Shown here: piece after piece, positions 24,029 to 34,900 of the stretch
Layout of the letters: every line of letters starts with the position of its first letter
How positions within the stretch are numbered: the first letter of the stretch is position 1
NCBI GenBank assembly: GCA_964593455.1
Contig: CAZQHK010000018.1
Coordinates: 1 to 64,000 of the forward strand
Length of the DNA stretch: 64,000 nucleotides
Direction of reading: 5' to 3'
Origin: CAZQHK01 sp964593455
GTDB taxonomy: Bacteria > Muiribacteriota > CAYSPT01
Notes under the pieces: generated by a model
Databases searched by the model: none
Seen by the model: only the letters and a program-made list of their open reading frames with translations
Told to the model about the DNA's origin: nothing
Translations under genes and position numbers: made by a program

Positions 24029-25386
24029 TTACTTTCGATGATCACGTCGTCGAAGGTGCACATGGATGATTTGTTTAACAGCTTCGCATCCGGGCTCAAA
24101 TACACTCCCAGACCGGGTTTGCCCTTGATGCCAGAAGGTACACTAGAAAGGCTTACCGTACGCGTCGGAGTTCCATCATCATATTCACCTATCAACTGAT
24201 CATAGTTGTAGGTTAACTTCAGGGTGAACGGTGTTCCTGGCGAAATCCGGATGTCAATTTTTTCTTCACCAACGCTCGTGTCTTTCCGGTACTGGATAAC
24301 AAGTTTTCTGTCATCCCCATTGTAGTAGAAAACCGCTCCCGGGTTTGGCAAGCCCGTTATTTTATCCACTTCTCCGATACCGAGAGCAACACCGGCGCTG
24401 TCTGAGATGTCTGTCAGGTTAACCTTCGCCTGAATTGAGTAATCCGTCCATTCGGATGAGCCGGTGACCAGGAGCCCCCAACCCAGAGCCCTGGAAGTGA
24501 CCGCCAACTTCTGAGACGAGGCAGAGGCATTCGTTGAGCCGGCCGAGCCGACATATTTCAGTTCCCACTTCTGGTTCTCAGTAATATTACCGTCAGAGAA
24601 GTTGTCTTCCAGGAAAAATCCGTTTATAGTGTGAGTGACATCAACACCATTGTCTATCAGTTGCTGAATATCAGCGTAATCATTGTTGTCCAGGGCGGTG
24701 TCCATCAGTTTCACGGTGTCACCCTTGCCAAGACCCGGGTTTTGAACCAGGTAGCTGATATCGGTGATATTGTTGTGACTAAGATTCAAATATTCCAGGT
24801 ACGTGCAGTTCTCGATCCCCTCCAGATTGGAGATGCTGCTGTTGGAAGCATCTAACGTTTTAAGGTCGTACAGGTCGCTCTTCAACAGGTCGCCATAGGG
24901 TATGGAGATGGCATCTCTCACCTTATCTTCCAGATCCATGTCGGCGAAGGTCGCTATATCTGTGGCAGAAACGGAGTCGAGGATCAGATTGATCCTGGTG
25001 ACCTGGCCGGGATTGAAATCGACTGAGGTTGACTTTATGTAGAGAGCGGTCATGTCCTGCGTATACACGACGACAGTCAGGGACACTCCGGTGGCCGACG
25101 GTATACCCGCGACGATAACTTTTCCTTCATCCTTTGATATCGAGAATTTTTCTTTGACGGTATTGAAACCGGCCCCATAGAGTTTTACTGTCAGGTATTC
25201 TACGTCCACGGATGCTCCCTGTCTTTCGCTTACGCTGCCTGCTCGTACAGTAAGTTGGAGTCCGCCGGAAAGGCCAGAGAGAGAAGGTGAAATCCCTTCT
25301 CCCCCGCAGCCGGCTAAGATTACGAGGGGCAGAATGGCCAGGGAAACCTGAAACAGATAACAAATGCGAGCTTTCAATCTGTTCAT
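24025..25386 (-). CDS. LRR-containing lipoprotein with C-terminal LamG-like domain
   Basis: 453 residues. A type II signal peptide (lipobox LAGC, then GGEG) precedes a beta-sandwich region (LQLTVRAGSVSERQ...LTVVVYTQ). Then comes a short leucine-rich repeat block (LKTLDASNSSISNLEGIENCTYLEYLNLSHNNITDI) and a C-terminal concanavalin/LamG-like jelly roll (FLEDNFSDGN, DYSIQAKVNLTD, YNYDQLIGEYDDG, CTFDDVIIES). It is probably a surface or periplasmic binding protein, possibly for glycans. It is last in the operon porin - stalk-domain protein - FecR - this gene. GAGGGA precedes the ATG. Confidence 0.7.
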   Translation of the reverse strand: MNRLKARICYLFQVSLAILPLVILAGCGGEGISPSLSGLSGGLQLTVRAGSVSERQGASVDVEYLTVKLYGAGFNTVKEKFSISKDEGKVIVAGIPSATGVSLTVVVYTQDMTALYIKSTSVDFNPGQVTRINLILDSVSATDIATFADMDLEDKVRDAISIPYGDLLKSDLYDLKTLDASNSSISNLEGIENCTYLEYLNLSHNNITDISYLVQNPGLGKGDTVKLMDTALDNNDYADIQQLIDNGVDVTHTINGFFLEDNFSDGNITENQKWELKYVGSAGSTNASASSQKLAVTSRALGWGLLVTGSSEWTDYSIQAKVNLTDISDSAGVALGIGEVDKITGLPNPGAVFYYNGDDRKLVIQYRKDTSVGEEKIDIRISPGTPFTLKLTYNYDQLIGEYDDGTPTRTVSLSSVPSGIKGKPGLGVYLSPDAKLLNKSSMCTFDDVIIESN

Positions 25387-25448
25387 ATTTCTGATCCCTC
25401 ACTAATCACGGACTGCAACACACACTTCTTCATCTGCCGCGGCTTCCT

Positions 25449-26222
25449 CTAAAACTCGTATTCCAACATTAACGTGGACTCAGCGGAATCTTTACTACCG
25501 GGAGTGCTCGTTGCTTCTTCTTCCGATGTACCGGGAGCTGGTTCTAAATTAGTCTGAAACTCTTCTCGTTCTTCCTCGGTGTGCCCCACGTCAGCCGCGG
25601 AAATTGTGGACTCTTCCAGCCGGTGTGCCGCCGGTGACGTCGGCACAGCTCCTGGACCCTCAACGACTGATGTGTCTCCTTTTTTTATGGTGATATCCTG
25701 GCCGGTAGTGTTAACGACATTAACACTGCCGGTAATTACTTTCACTTCGGTTCCGAAACCGTCAAGCGTTGTGATCGCTTCTTCGGTCCCCCGCACGCTA
25801 ATGGTGCTGGCAGGTGTGGTGACCTTGAAATCGGACTCCACCTTCGGGAAACGATTGATGTTGGCGTTCAATCCACCCGTTCTCAACCGGATATTGGTTC
25901 GTATAGCTCCTTCTTCGGTGTAAAGATTTTCCATTTTTATCTGGGTTATCTCTTCGAGCTGTACGGTAGAGCCGTCGGGAAGCGCGAGCATGGCCGAGGA
26001 GGCAAAACTGGTAGCCACAAAGTCACCGGCCGTAAGCTCCATCCCCAAGCGGGCACCAGCCCAGTCTTTACCAGCCTGTTTGACCTCGACTTCTCCTTCG
26101 AAATCCTTCAAGATAACGGTAAATTCCGCAGCGTTGCCGGTGGAACAAAATACATGGGCCCCGAGAAGTACGATCATAGCAACAATGATGCATGTTTTGC
26201 CTGCCCATCGATTACCGGTCAT
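25449..26222 (-). CDS. FecR-domain periplasmic protein
   Basis: 257 residues. A signal peptide (TCIIVAMIVLLGAHVFCSTGNA) is followed by a FecR domain: GEVEVKQAGKDWAGARLGMELTAGDFVAT, ALPDGSTVQLEE, then the beta repeat RTNIRLRTGGLNANIN, KVTTPASTISVRGTEEAI and VITGSVNVVN. The C terminus is an acidic low-complexity tail ending in LEYEF. FecR-like proteins of this kind often accompany CHASE2 cyclases and kinases; a CHASE2 cyclase is 1.5 kb away on the other strand. It overlaps the stalk-domain gene by 4 bp (ATGA), so they are translationally coupled. Confidence 0.85.
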   Translation of the reverse strand: MTGNRWAGKTCIIVAMIVLLGAHVFCSTGNAAEFTVILKDFEGEVEVKQAGKDWAGARLGMELTAGDFVATSFASSAMLALPDGSTVQLEEITQIKMENLYTEEGAIRTNIRLRTGGLNANINRFPKVESDFKVTTPASTISVRGTEEAITTLDGFGTEVKVITGSVNVVNTTGQDITIKKGDTSVVEGPGAVPTSPAAHRLEESTISAADVGHTEEEREEFQTNLEPAPGTSEEEATSTPGSKDSAESTLMLEYEF

Positions 26223-27109
26223 CGTGTTTTTCCTTCCGCAGAAATCTCGTCTCGCAAACCGCTGGCTTTGCTCATGATGGCCATGAGCTCTCCCCCGTTT
26301 ATCAGGCTCCGGTGCCCTGCCGGCGGCGAGAGCCCGAAGTCAACCGCCACCCGGTAGGCTGTTCGCCCGGAAAGGCCGAACATCCGGGTGACAAGTCCGC
26401 CCTTGAGATCCAGCGCCCTTACGAACAGGTAACAGGCGAACCCGCGGTCGGCCGGATCATCCCGGTCGAATGTCCACCCAATCGGAATGATATCCGCCTC
26501 TTTGAGAGCCACTATGAGTTCCGGGAACGGAACCGGGGCTTCCTGGCATTCGATAAAAATAGCCACCGCCCGGCAGACATCTTCCTTGGTGACTATTCTT
26601 TTGCGAATGAGACGCCGGAAAAACTTGCCGGTGGTGAAAACGTACTCCTGGTCCCGGCCATGGATCGCGCGGACCCGCTCGATATCATCGACATGACGCA
26701 CAAACGTTAGATCCGGCAGGTTTACCGTGGTGCCGATAGCCGCAGCGAAAGATAGAGCCGGAACGAAAACTTCCTCGCTCACCAGGAGTACCGGCGCTAC
26801 CAGCACAATCGGCACATCGTTCACGTTGATCCAGGTGTCTCCCACCCTCAGCCGTACCGGTAACGGGTCCGACAAGAGCAGGCTCTTACTCCCTTTTTCA
26901 TAACGGACGGTTTTGAAACCGCAGGCGTCGATAAACACTTTCAGCGAGAGATAGACAATGTCGCCGCTGTCCTTCAGGAGGTAATGCTGCGGGAGATGCC
27001 TGACGTCTATCTCCGCCGGAAACGGAGAAACCGCCATAGCCGTTGCGATCAGAAAGAGAACCATGTTCAGCATAAAAAACGATATCATGAGTTTACAGTC
27101 AAATCTCAT
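26219..27109 (-). CDS. Exported protein with copper-amine-oxidase-like stalk domain
   Basis: About 296 residues from MRFDCKLMISFF, giving a clear signal peptide (hydrophobic MISFFMLNMVLFLIATAMAV). The next 100 residues (KVFIDACGFKTVRYEKGSKSLLLS...VPALSFAAAIG) have the pattern of the N-terminal stalk domain of copper amine oxidases found in many secreted proteins. The rest is mixed alpha/beta, with GAP-free sequence such as RRLIRKRIVTKEDVCRAVAIFIEC. No oxidase catalytic part is present. It is co-oriented between porin and FecR genes. Confidence 0.55.
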   Translation of the reverse strand: MRFDCKLMISFFMLNMVLFLIATAMAVSPFPAEIDVRHLPQHYLLKDSGDIVYLSLKVFIDACGFKTVRYEKGSKSLLLSDPLPVRLRVGDTWINVNDVPIVLVAPVLLVSEEVFVPALSFAAAIGTTVNLPDLTFVRHVDDIERVRAIHGRDQEYVFTTGKFFRRLIRKRIVTKEDVCRAVAIFIECQEAPVPFPELIVALKEADIIPIGWTFDRDDPADRGFACYLFVRALDLKGGLVTRMFGLSGRTAYRVAVDFGLSPPAGHRSLINGGELMAIMSKASGLRDEISAEGKTR

Positions 27110-27142
27110 CATACGTTTTTCTCTCAATTCGAACCACTCTTT

Positions 27143-28519
27143 CTAGAACGAAACGGATACGCTCAGGCTGGTGTAAAGCGACCTGGTGCGGCCGGCTGCC
27201 GGGTAGGCCGTTCCCGGGGAAAAGCGGCCGAACCGGAAAATCGTCCGCAGGTCAGGCCACAGTTTCCAGAACACATACAGATCGATTTCCGAACCAATGT
27301 GTTTTGAATCCTCGCTGGCCCTGATGTCGGAGATGGCTCCCGATCCTTTCCTCTTCCGGTAAAGGCTTCCCACCACATTTACCAGCAGAGACTGGGTCAA
27401 CCGGCTGTCCCTGAAGGGCTTAAAAGAAAAGGATGTTCTCATCACCCTGATATTCGACAATCGGGGCGCGAACGCGAGTCCCAGCCGCGGTGAGCTAAAA
27501 TGAAAAAAACCTTTATCGACAGCGGTGGTGGATTTGCCCCCAAGCGTGTTGGTGATACTGTTTCGTTCGGCATCCCCGCTGCCTGAGAAGAATTCGAACG
27601 ATACCGTGGGATGCATCCTCACCCGGGGAAGCCACCTGGTTCCCAGGGTAAACGCGAAGGCATCGATCCTGGCCGTGGCCGTGGTGCCCGAAACGGGCGT
27701 CTGCCCCCACTGCTTGACGGTTTCTCCCCAGTAGATAAAAGTATTTGTCAGCTCACCGTCGGCACCAAAGGCCAGATAGGTGGCGTCGTAATCATAGGTC
27801 TGGGCGGGATCATCGGGGATTTCCTCACTTCTATCCTCTTCCCGAAGAAGATAGCTGTAAAATCTCCGGCCGGAGGTCATCCGGTACTCTCCGGCTAAAG
27901 CGGCAAACATACGGTTGCTGCCGAGTTGATATCCCGGCACGGAGGTGTCGATGTTGTTGGTGTGCGGTCTGGTGAAAGCCAGGTAGGCTTTCAGGATGCT
28001 TTTCCTGAAAAGTTTTTTCAATTTCATCCCGTCGAGGACGTTGCCCAGTACCAATCCCCGTCCCAACTTGAAATACTGACGCCCGATTTTCGCAGACGCA
28101 CCCCGGGGGAAATCAAGGGTGAAGTAAGCCATGTCGATATGAGGTCCGTCGTTATCGGTAGTTTGAAGGCCGGAGTAACTGCTGCCCCAGGCGGTAATCG
28201 TGTTGACCTGGTGTTTGAACCTGAAATAAAAACTGTGTTTTTCCTTAAAAAATATTTTCGTCCAGAATCTCAGGTCAAGCGTGGCCGCCTCTTCCACCAA
28301 ATCGGGCTGCAGAGATGTACGGTCGAGATCGTCAAAATGGTACCAGTTGGTGGTCAGCCAACCGCCAAAGTCAAAGGTGATGGTGGGCGCGGTGGAAGGC
28401 ATCCGCCATTCTGTTTCTTCCAGTATCCCGATGAGCCGTTCTTCCTCGAACTGTTGTTCCCGGTCCATGGCGGTTATCCCCTGCCCTGCAGCGCATGAAA
28501 GGCTAGAAACAATCAGCAC
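27143..28519 (-). CDS. Porin-like outer-membrane protein (alginate-export type)
   Basis: About 458 residues with a beta-barrel pattern: ITFDFGGWLTTNWYHF, AATLDLRFWTKIFFKEKHSFYFRFKHQV, AYFTLDFPRGASAKIGRQYFKLGRGL (a strongly conserved GRQ..LGRG block in the AlgE/alginate-export family), and C-terminal SLYTSLSVSVSF with terminal Phe. The listed GTG start gives an incomplete signal peptide (MLIVSSLSCAAG). Codons in frame upstream would add KFILAFV, but no ATG/GTG/TTG is present there, so the true start may be a rare one or the sequence may have an error. It is first in its operon. Confidence 0.65.
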   Translation of the reverse strand: MLIVSSLSCAAGQGITAMDREQQFEEERLIGILEETEWRMPSTAPTITFDFGGWLTTNWYHFDDLDRTSLQPDLVEEAATLDLRFWTKIFFKEKHSFYFRFKHQVNTITAWGSSYSGLQTTDNDGPHIDMAYFTLDFPRGASAKIGRQYFKLGRGLVLGNVLDGMKLKKLFRKSILKAYLAFTRPHTNNIDTSVPGYQLGSNRMFAALAGEYRMTSGRRFYSYLLREEDRSEEIPDDPAQTYDYDATYLAFGADGELTNTFIYWGETVKQWGQTPVSGTTATARIDAFAFTLGTRWLPRVRMHPTVSFEFFSGSGDAERNSITNTLGGKSTTAVDKGFFHFSSPRLGLAFAPRLSNIRVMRTSFSFKPFRDSRLTQSLLVNVVGSLYRKRKGSGAISDIRASEDSKHIGSEIDLYVFWKLWPDLRTIFRFGRFSPGTAYPAAGRTRSLYTSLSVSVSF

Positions 28520-28643
28520 AAAGGCAAGAATAAATTTCTCGATCCCAAACCACCACCATTGCTATATTTTATTATCATATAACTATTGACCCATCAACAC
28601 TTCCCATCATACCCGGACACAAACAGGCGGCCCGATTTTACCG

Positions 28644-28685
28644 TTTAAGACCCGAAAAATGCAGTTGGTTTCGTCACGAGGCGAA
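28644..28685 (+). repeat. Short repeat element (family member B)
   Basis: ACCCGAAAAATGCAGTTGG then TTTCGTCACGAGG. It matches the complement of element A at 5391-5449 over about 24 bases with two mismatches, and element C near 35880 over its second half. Confidence 0.5.
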
Positions 28686-28775
28686 GATCGAAGATTTGAG
28701 GTACTGCCCTGTATTAGTTAGATCCAGCACAGTTCGATTTGTTTTCAGGTCATTCTCCGCTTGGTCTGTTATGTA

Positions 28776-28804
28776 TTGACATGCACTCTTTTCTAACATA
28801 CTAT
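28776..28804 (+). promoter_or_regulatory. Sigma-70 promoter of the fibre lipoprotein gene
   Basis: TTGACA (28776-28781), 17-bp spacer, TACTAT (28799-28804). It leaves a 5' leader of about 150 bases before the ATG at 28961. A palindrome (ATTCTAGAAT) overlaps the -10 box and start region and could be an operator. Confidence 0.75.
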
Positions 28805-28960
28805 TCTAGAATGAGCATTTCTAAAGGGGGATCTATACTCCCAATAAGTTGCCTGTTCCATATTAATATCGCATTAAATTCCATTGTTCATTGCTGATAA
28901 TTGTATTGTTTTTGTTATTTCAAGCTATACGGGCATGTAAATTTCGAGGAGGTACAGGTT

Positions 28961-31900
28961 ATGAGAACCAGCAAATCGTTAGTCTACACTTTCACCATTC
29001 TCTTCTTTCTGGGTTTGTCGATTATAATCTCCGGCTGCGGAGGAGGTGGTGGTGGCGGTAGTGCCAGTTCCTCCGGAGGCGGTGAGCCATCGCTGGCAAC
29101 ATTTGGCTACACCCTGACGGGCAAAGTGGTGCTCCCCGATGGCTCCACCGGCCCCGGAATCCTGGTGATGGCCAGCCAGGTAGACGAGGGTGGTGTTAGT
29201 TCTAAGCAGGCGAAAGTGCTGGCCGCCAGGCCGACCGGCCCCAACGAGTTCAAGAAAGCCGTCCGGACCGCCTCCGACTCTGGAGACACCTATATGACCA
29301 TGACCGACGCCGAGGGGGTGTATGTCCTGAGTGGTCTTGATACCGGCACCTATTTCATCGAGGCCAGCCGGGACGGGATGAAGGCCACCTCGCGGGCGGT
29401 GGTGTCTCCGGACGCGGCTGCGGTAGTGGACCTGGAACTGACCCCAACGGGATCGCTCAGCGGTACCTGCGAGCTCGAAGGGGCGGAGACGGGAGACCAC
29501 GCCGGCACCTTCGTGGTGATCAAGGGCACCGACTATATCGGCTACACCGGCAGCGACGGTTCCTTCGAGATCCACCAGATACCGGTAGGAAGCTACCAGG
29601 TGAGCTTCGTCCACGGCGGTTACGAGACCTACGACTACCCACAGGATGTCTCCATCCCCGCTGCCGAAGCCTATATTTTTTCGCAGACGCAGACGCTGTC
29701 CTCCCTGATGGGCGGAGACATCGAGGGCACGGTGACGGCCCAGGACACGCAGCCGATCGAGGGCGTCATGGTGCGGGTGGCGGACACCGACCGGTACGCG
29801 CGGACCGACGCCGACGGTTTCTACCGTTTGGAGAACGTGCCGCCGGGAACACACACGGTGCAATTCACCCACGACCTGATTGAGGATGGGGTGGAGGAAG
29901 AAAATGTCCCGGTAGTCAAGCTGGATTCGGTTTCCGTCAATGTCCAGCTCACCGATAGCAAGGCTCCGGTGTGGGAAAGCGTACCGGGAGTGGTGCATGT
30001 GGCGGAGCTGACCGCAAACGGCGGCGGTTCGACCTCTCCGGACTCGGATACCATCAGCGTGGCAGTGGAGTTCGGCCGGGCTTTCGACGCCTCTCCGCCC
30101 CTTACTTTCGTGGTGTACCACGCGCCGGCAGAGGAGTGGGATGCGGACCAGTGGAGCGCCAACAACCCGGCGGAGTACAGCGAAGCGGAAATCTATCCCG
30201 GCACGGAGGACACCCGGGGCGATTACTTCTGCCTGCTGGAGCTGTATCCGGGTTACCGGTACATCATCGGGCTGCGGGTCAAGGACCGGCACGGCAACCT
30301 GGAGTACAATCGCACCGAGTACCTGTTCGTTCCCGGGGAGAGCGAGACCACGCCGGAAGAGCGGGACAACCTGCTGGCGGCGGTGGGCAATATCGGTATC
30401 GGCACCAAGGACCCACAGGGGCTGCTGCACGTGCAGCCCGAAGACGGGCTTCCCTTCGTGGTTGACAACCAGTCGGGCTACGTGGGTATCGGCACCACCG
30501 ATCCACACGCGGCCCTGACCGTGGGCAGCACCGATGGGTTTCCCATCCATGACGATCCCGGGATCTTCGCCGTGGATTCCTCCGGGACGGTCATCTCCGG
30601 CATCTGGCAGGGCGATCCCATCGCCGACCAGTATATCGGGTCCGTGAGCGGCTCGAAGGTGACCGGGACTATCGAATCGTCACAAATTACCGGATCTATC
30701 CCCGGATCGCAGATAGCCGGCGACATCACCGGCAACGCCGCCGGGGTTACGGGGATTATCCCCGTTGCCAATGGCGGTACCGGAGCCACCACCACCGCCG
30801 GCGCCCGGGAAAATCTCGGACTGGGACTGCTGGGCACCCTGGATTCCGTCAGCGGCGGCACGGAGGGTACCATCGCCGACGGCACCATCACCGTGGATGA
30901 CCTGGCGGACTCTTCTGTCACCGGCGCCATCATCGCCGACAGCACCGTGACCAACGACGACATCAACGTTGATGCGGCCATCGATTTTTCGAAGCTGAAC
31001 ATAGTCAAGACCGACATCACCGGTCTCGATATACCGGGAGCGGACACCGACACCACCTACACCGCCGCCCTGGGTATCACGCTGGAGAACACGACGTTCT
31101 CCCTTGATTCGCAGGACGCCTCTAACGGACAGATCCTGAAGTGGACCGGTAGCGCCTGGGAGCCCGCCGACGACAGCGATAGCACACTGGCCGACGGCGA
31201 CATCGAAGCCATGGGGTACATCAAGAGCTACACCGAGACGGACCCGACGGTTAACCTGGCGAAGCTGCAGGNNNNNNNNNNNNNNNNNNNNNNNNNNNNN
31301 NNNNNNNNNNNNNNNNNNNNNNNNNNNNNNNNNNNNNNNNNNNNNNNNNNNNNNNNNNNNNNNNNNNNNNNTACATCAAGAGCTACACCGAGACGGACCC
31401 GACGGTTAACCTGGCGAAGCTGCAGGGCCTGGTCACCGATGATTTCCACAACCTTGGCGGGACCGATCAAAACACGCAGCTGGCCGACGGCGACATCGAC
31501 GCCATGGGGTACATCAAGAGCTACACCGAGACGGACCCGACGGTTAACCTGGCGAAGCTGCAGGACCTGGTCACCGACGATTTCCACAACCTTGGTGGCA
31601 CGGACGCCGACACTACTTACAGCGCCGGCAGTAACATAACTTTCGACGGCACCACCATCAACGCCGCCGCCGACGGGCACAGCCTTGATTCTTCAGACGG
31701 CGAAATCACCGACGCTGTTTTCGTGACCGCCGCCGGCAACGTGGGTATCGGACTCACCGAGCCGCTGTCCGCCCTTGAAGTGGCAGGCGGCATGTCAGTC
31801 TTCGCCACCGGCGCCACCTTCGAGGTGGATGACCGCGCCATAATTGTCTCCGGGGCGGATACTCCCGACAGCGAGTACGATGCCCTCAAAGTGGACGCCG

Positions 31901-34900
31901 CCGTCTCCGCTCCCGCCCAAAATGTCAACGTCATGGGTATCGCCGCTCGAATCGACGCTACCGGGGTAACCGACAATCCACTCTTGAGCGGAAGCGACAT
32001 CAACGCCATCCTGGCGGAATCCACCGCCGACGGCGGGACCAGCATGCAGGGGATTTATGCCAAGGCATTCTACAATGGAGAAAACTCCAGTCCGAGTTTC
32101 ACCAGCATGCCGCTGGTGTCCGGTGTGTTCGGGCAGGCCTACACCGGTACGGTGGGAGGGGGCAATGCCGACATTGCCGCCAACGCCGTCGGTGTGGGTG
32201 CCGCGGCGGTCTCCACGCATCTGGGCGCCAACACCGGTGTTTCCGCCCTGGCCCGGGACGCGGACTCCCGGAACATTGGTACCGTGACCATGGCCAACCT
32301 GACGGACAATGAGGTTGCTTCCAACTACTTGACCTTACCCACCGGCTTTAGCGCGGCCCTGTATGCCAACAACTCGCTCACCGGTACGTACGATTACGCC
32401 CTCTACGTGCCATCCACCACCAAGTCCTACCTGGCGGGCAATGTCGGCATCGGCACTTCTACCCCTACGGCTAAGCTCCATGTCGACGGCACCGTCAAGA
32501 TCGGCGCCTACATCCTGCCGTCCACCGACGGATCGCCCGACCAGATCCTGTCGACCGATGGCTCGGGCACGGTCTCCTGGACCACCGCCGATCGCGGCAG
32601 CAGCGTCTGGACAGGAGGCGATGGCATTGTCTATTTTGAAGGCGATGTCGGTATCGGCAACACCGATCCGTCAACGGCACTCGACGTGACCGGTACTGTC
32701 ACGGCCACCGCTTTTGCGGGCGACGGCTCCGCTCTGACAAACCTCCCCACCGGCAGCAGCATCGTTGCCGACGACACCTCGGTAGTCATCACCGATGCCA
32801 GTCCCACCGGCATCATCGCGTTCACAACCGATGGCAGTGAGGCCATGCGGATCACAAACGCCGGTAACGTCGGCATCAGTAGCACCACTCCGGGGAGCGA
32901 GCTGGATATAAAAGGAACTCTGCGGTTGTCCGGATCCACCTCGGGCTATGTCGGCCTGGCCCCGGCGGCAGCCGCGGGCAGCACCACCTACACCCTGCCG
33001 GCTGCGGACGGCTCCGCCAACCAGGTTCTTTCCACCAACGGCTCAGGCGTCCTCAGCTGGGCTACCGCCGGCGGCGGCAACCTCTGGACCGAAGACACCG
33101 GCCTCATCCATTACAGCGGCGATGTCGGTATCGGCAACACCGATCCGTCAACGGCACTCGACGTGACCGGTACTGTCAACATGACGGCACTTTCCATCGG
33201 CGGCACGCCGGTGACGGCCACGGCGGCGGAGCTCAACTTCGTCGACGGGGTCACCAGCGCCATCCAGACCCAGTTCGACGCCAAGGCACCCACCGCCGGC
33301 CCCACCTTCACCGGATCTGTCACCATGCCCGGCACGGGAATCTGGAACAGCTCCGGCAACGTCGGCATCGGCACAGTGTCGCCAACACAAAAACTACAAG
33401 TGAATGGAGATATCCTTGCGCGGGGAACGTCGTTCTTTCCTCCGGGAGATACAGCGACTGTCTATCTTGGTGATACGAATCACTATATCCGCAGTATCGT
33501 AGGTGGCGGACTGAGAATTGGAACTTCCGGAGCGTCTGATGCGATATCTTTGGTGGAAAACACCGGCAACGTCGGCATCGGCACCACCGCACCGGGAGCG
33601 AAACTGGATGTGAATGGACAGGTCAAAATTACTGGCGGGACGCCTGGTGCAGGCAAGGTGCTCACATCTGACGCCGCTGGCCTGGCCAGCTGGGCCACCC
33701 CCGGCGGTAGCAGCCTCTGGACCGATGGTACCGGCCTCATCCATTACACCGGTAAAATCGGCGTCGACACCACCAGCCCGGAAGGAAGTTTCCAGATAGG
33801 CGATCCGACCGATGACCACGCCTTCAAGTTCGGCGGCACGACAGAACGACATCACCTGGTCAGCAACCGCGATATGGTGTTCAACACCTTCGATGCCGAC
33901 GGGACCGCAAACTCCGTGCTTTTCTATTTCAGGAAAAGTTCCACCAAGTTCAATTCTACCACCGGCAATACCGAACTAATGGCGATAACTGATGGCGGCA
34001 ACGTCGGTATCGGCACCACCGCCCCGGGAGCGAAACTGGATATAAACGGACAGGTCAAAATTACCGGTGGGACACCCGGCGACGGCAAGGTGCTCACATC
34101 TGACGCCGATGGCCTGGCCAGCTGGGCCACCGCCGGCGGAGCTTCGGAACTCGATGACCTTTCCGACGCGAAAACTGACAGCACAAGCGTATTCATCGGT
34201 ACGGGTAGCGGAGCGAATGACGACGGCACCAGTAATTCCAATACCGCGGTTGGGATCAGTGCCTTGAATACCAACACCACCGGCTATGAAAACACGGCTA
34301 GTGGCTTTTCATCTCTCTCCGCCAACACCACCGGTTCAAAAAACACGGCTAGTGGCTATAATTCCCTCTCCTCCAATACTACCGCCTTCGGCTGCACGGC
34401 TAGTGGCTGGAATTCCCTTTCCTCCAATACTACCGGATACCACAACACGGCTAGTGGCATTGAGTCCCTCTCCGGCAACACCACCGGCGGTGACAACACG
34501 GCTAGTGGCAGTTATTCCCTCAAATTCAACACCACTGGCTACTCCAACACGGCTAGTGGCAGGGATTCTCTCTACTCCAACACCGCAGGCTACAATAACA
34601 CGGCTATTGGTCAAAATTCCCTCGACTCCAATACCACCGGAAACTTCAACACGGCTAGTGGCTTTGAATCCCTCTCCGGCAACACCGAAGGATCCGATAA
34701 CACGGCTATTGGCTGTTATTCCCTCGCCGCCAACACCACCGGCTTAAAAAACACGGCTATTGGCCGTCATTCCCTCGCCGCCAACACCACCGGTTCAAAT
34801 AATGTCGCTCTTGGTCGTATGGCCGGATACCATCATGCAGACGGGACCACCAACCTTCAGACGCCTGAAAACTGTATCTACATAGGCTATGAAACAAGAG

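Larger units (their letters stand above)
28520..28960. other. Divergent intergenic region with fibre promoter and repeat
   Basis: This 440-bp stretch separates the porin operon from the fibre gene. It holds family repeat B (28644-28685), a sigma-70 promoter for the fibre gene (28776-28804) and a 10-bp palindrome ATTCTAGAAT at 28803-28812. I see no gene. Confidence 0.6.

Noticed and set aside
28979..30550. 523-residue open frame antisense to the fibre gene
   Set aside because: It is the shadow of a GC-rich coding frame; arginine/histidine-rich with no recognisable domain.
31272..31371. N run taken as real missing sequence
   Set aside because: Identical 55-base flanks and frame restoration after merging show it is a scaffolding artefact, apart from possible lost repeat copies.
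34291..34800. Regular 51-bp repeats considered as CRISPR
   Set aside because: They are directly adjacent without unique spacers, keep a reading frame, and encode a fibre repeat.
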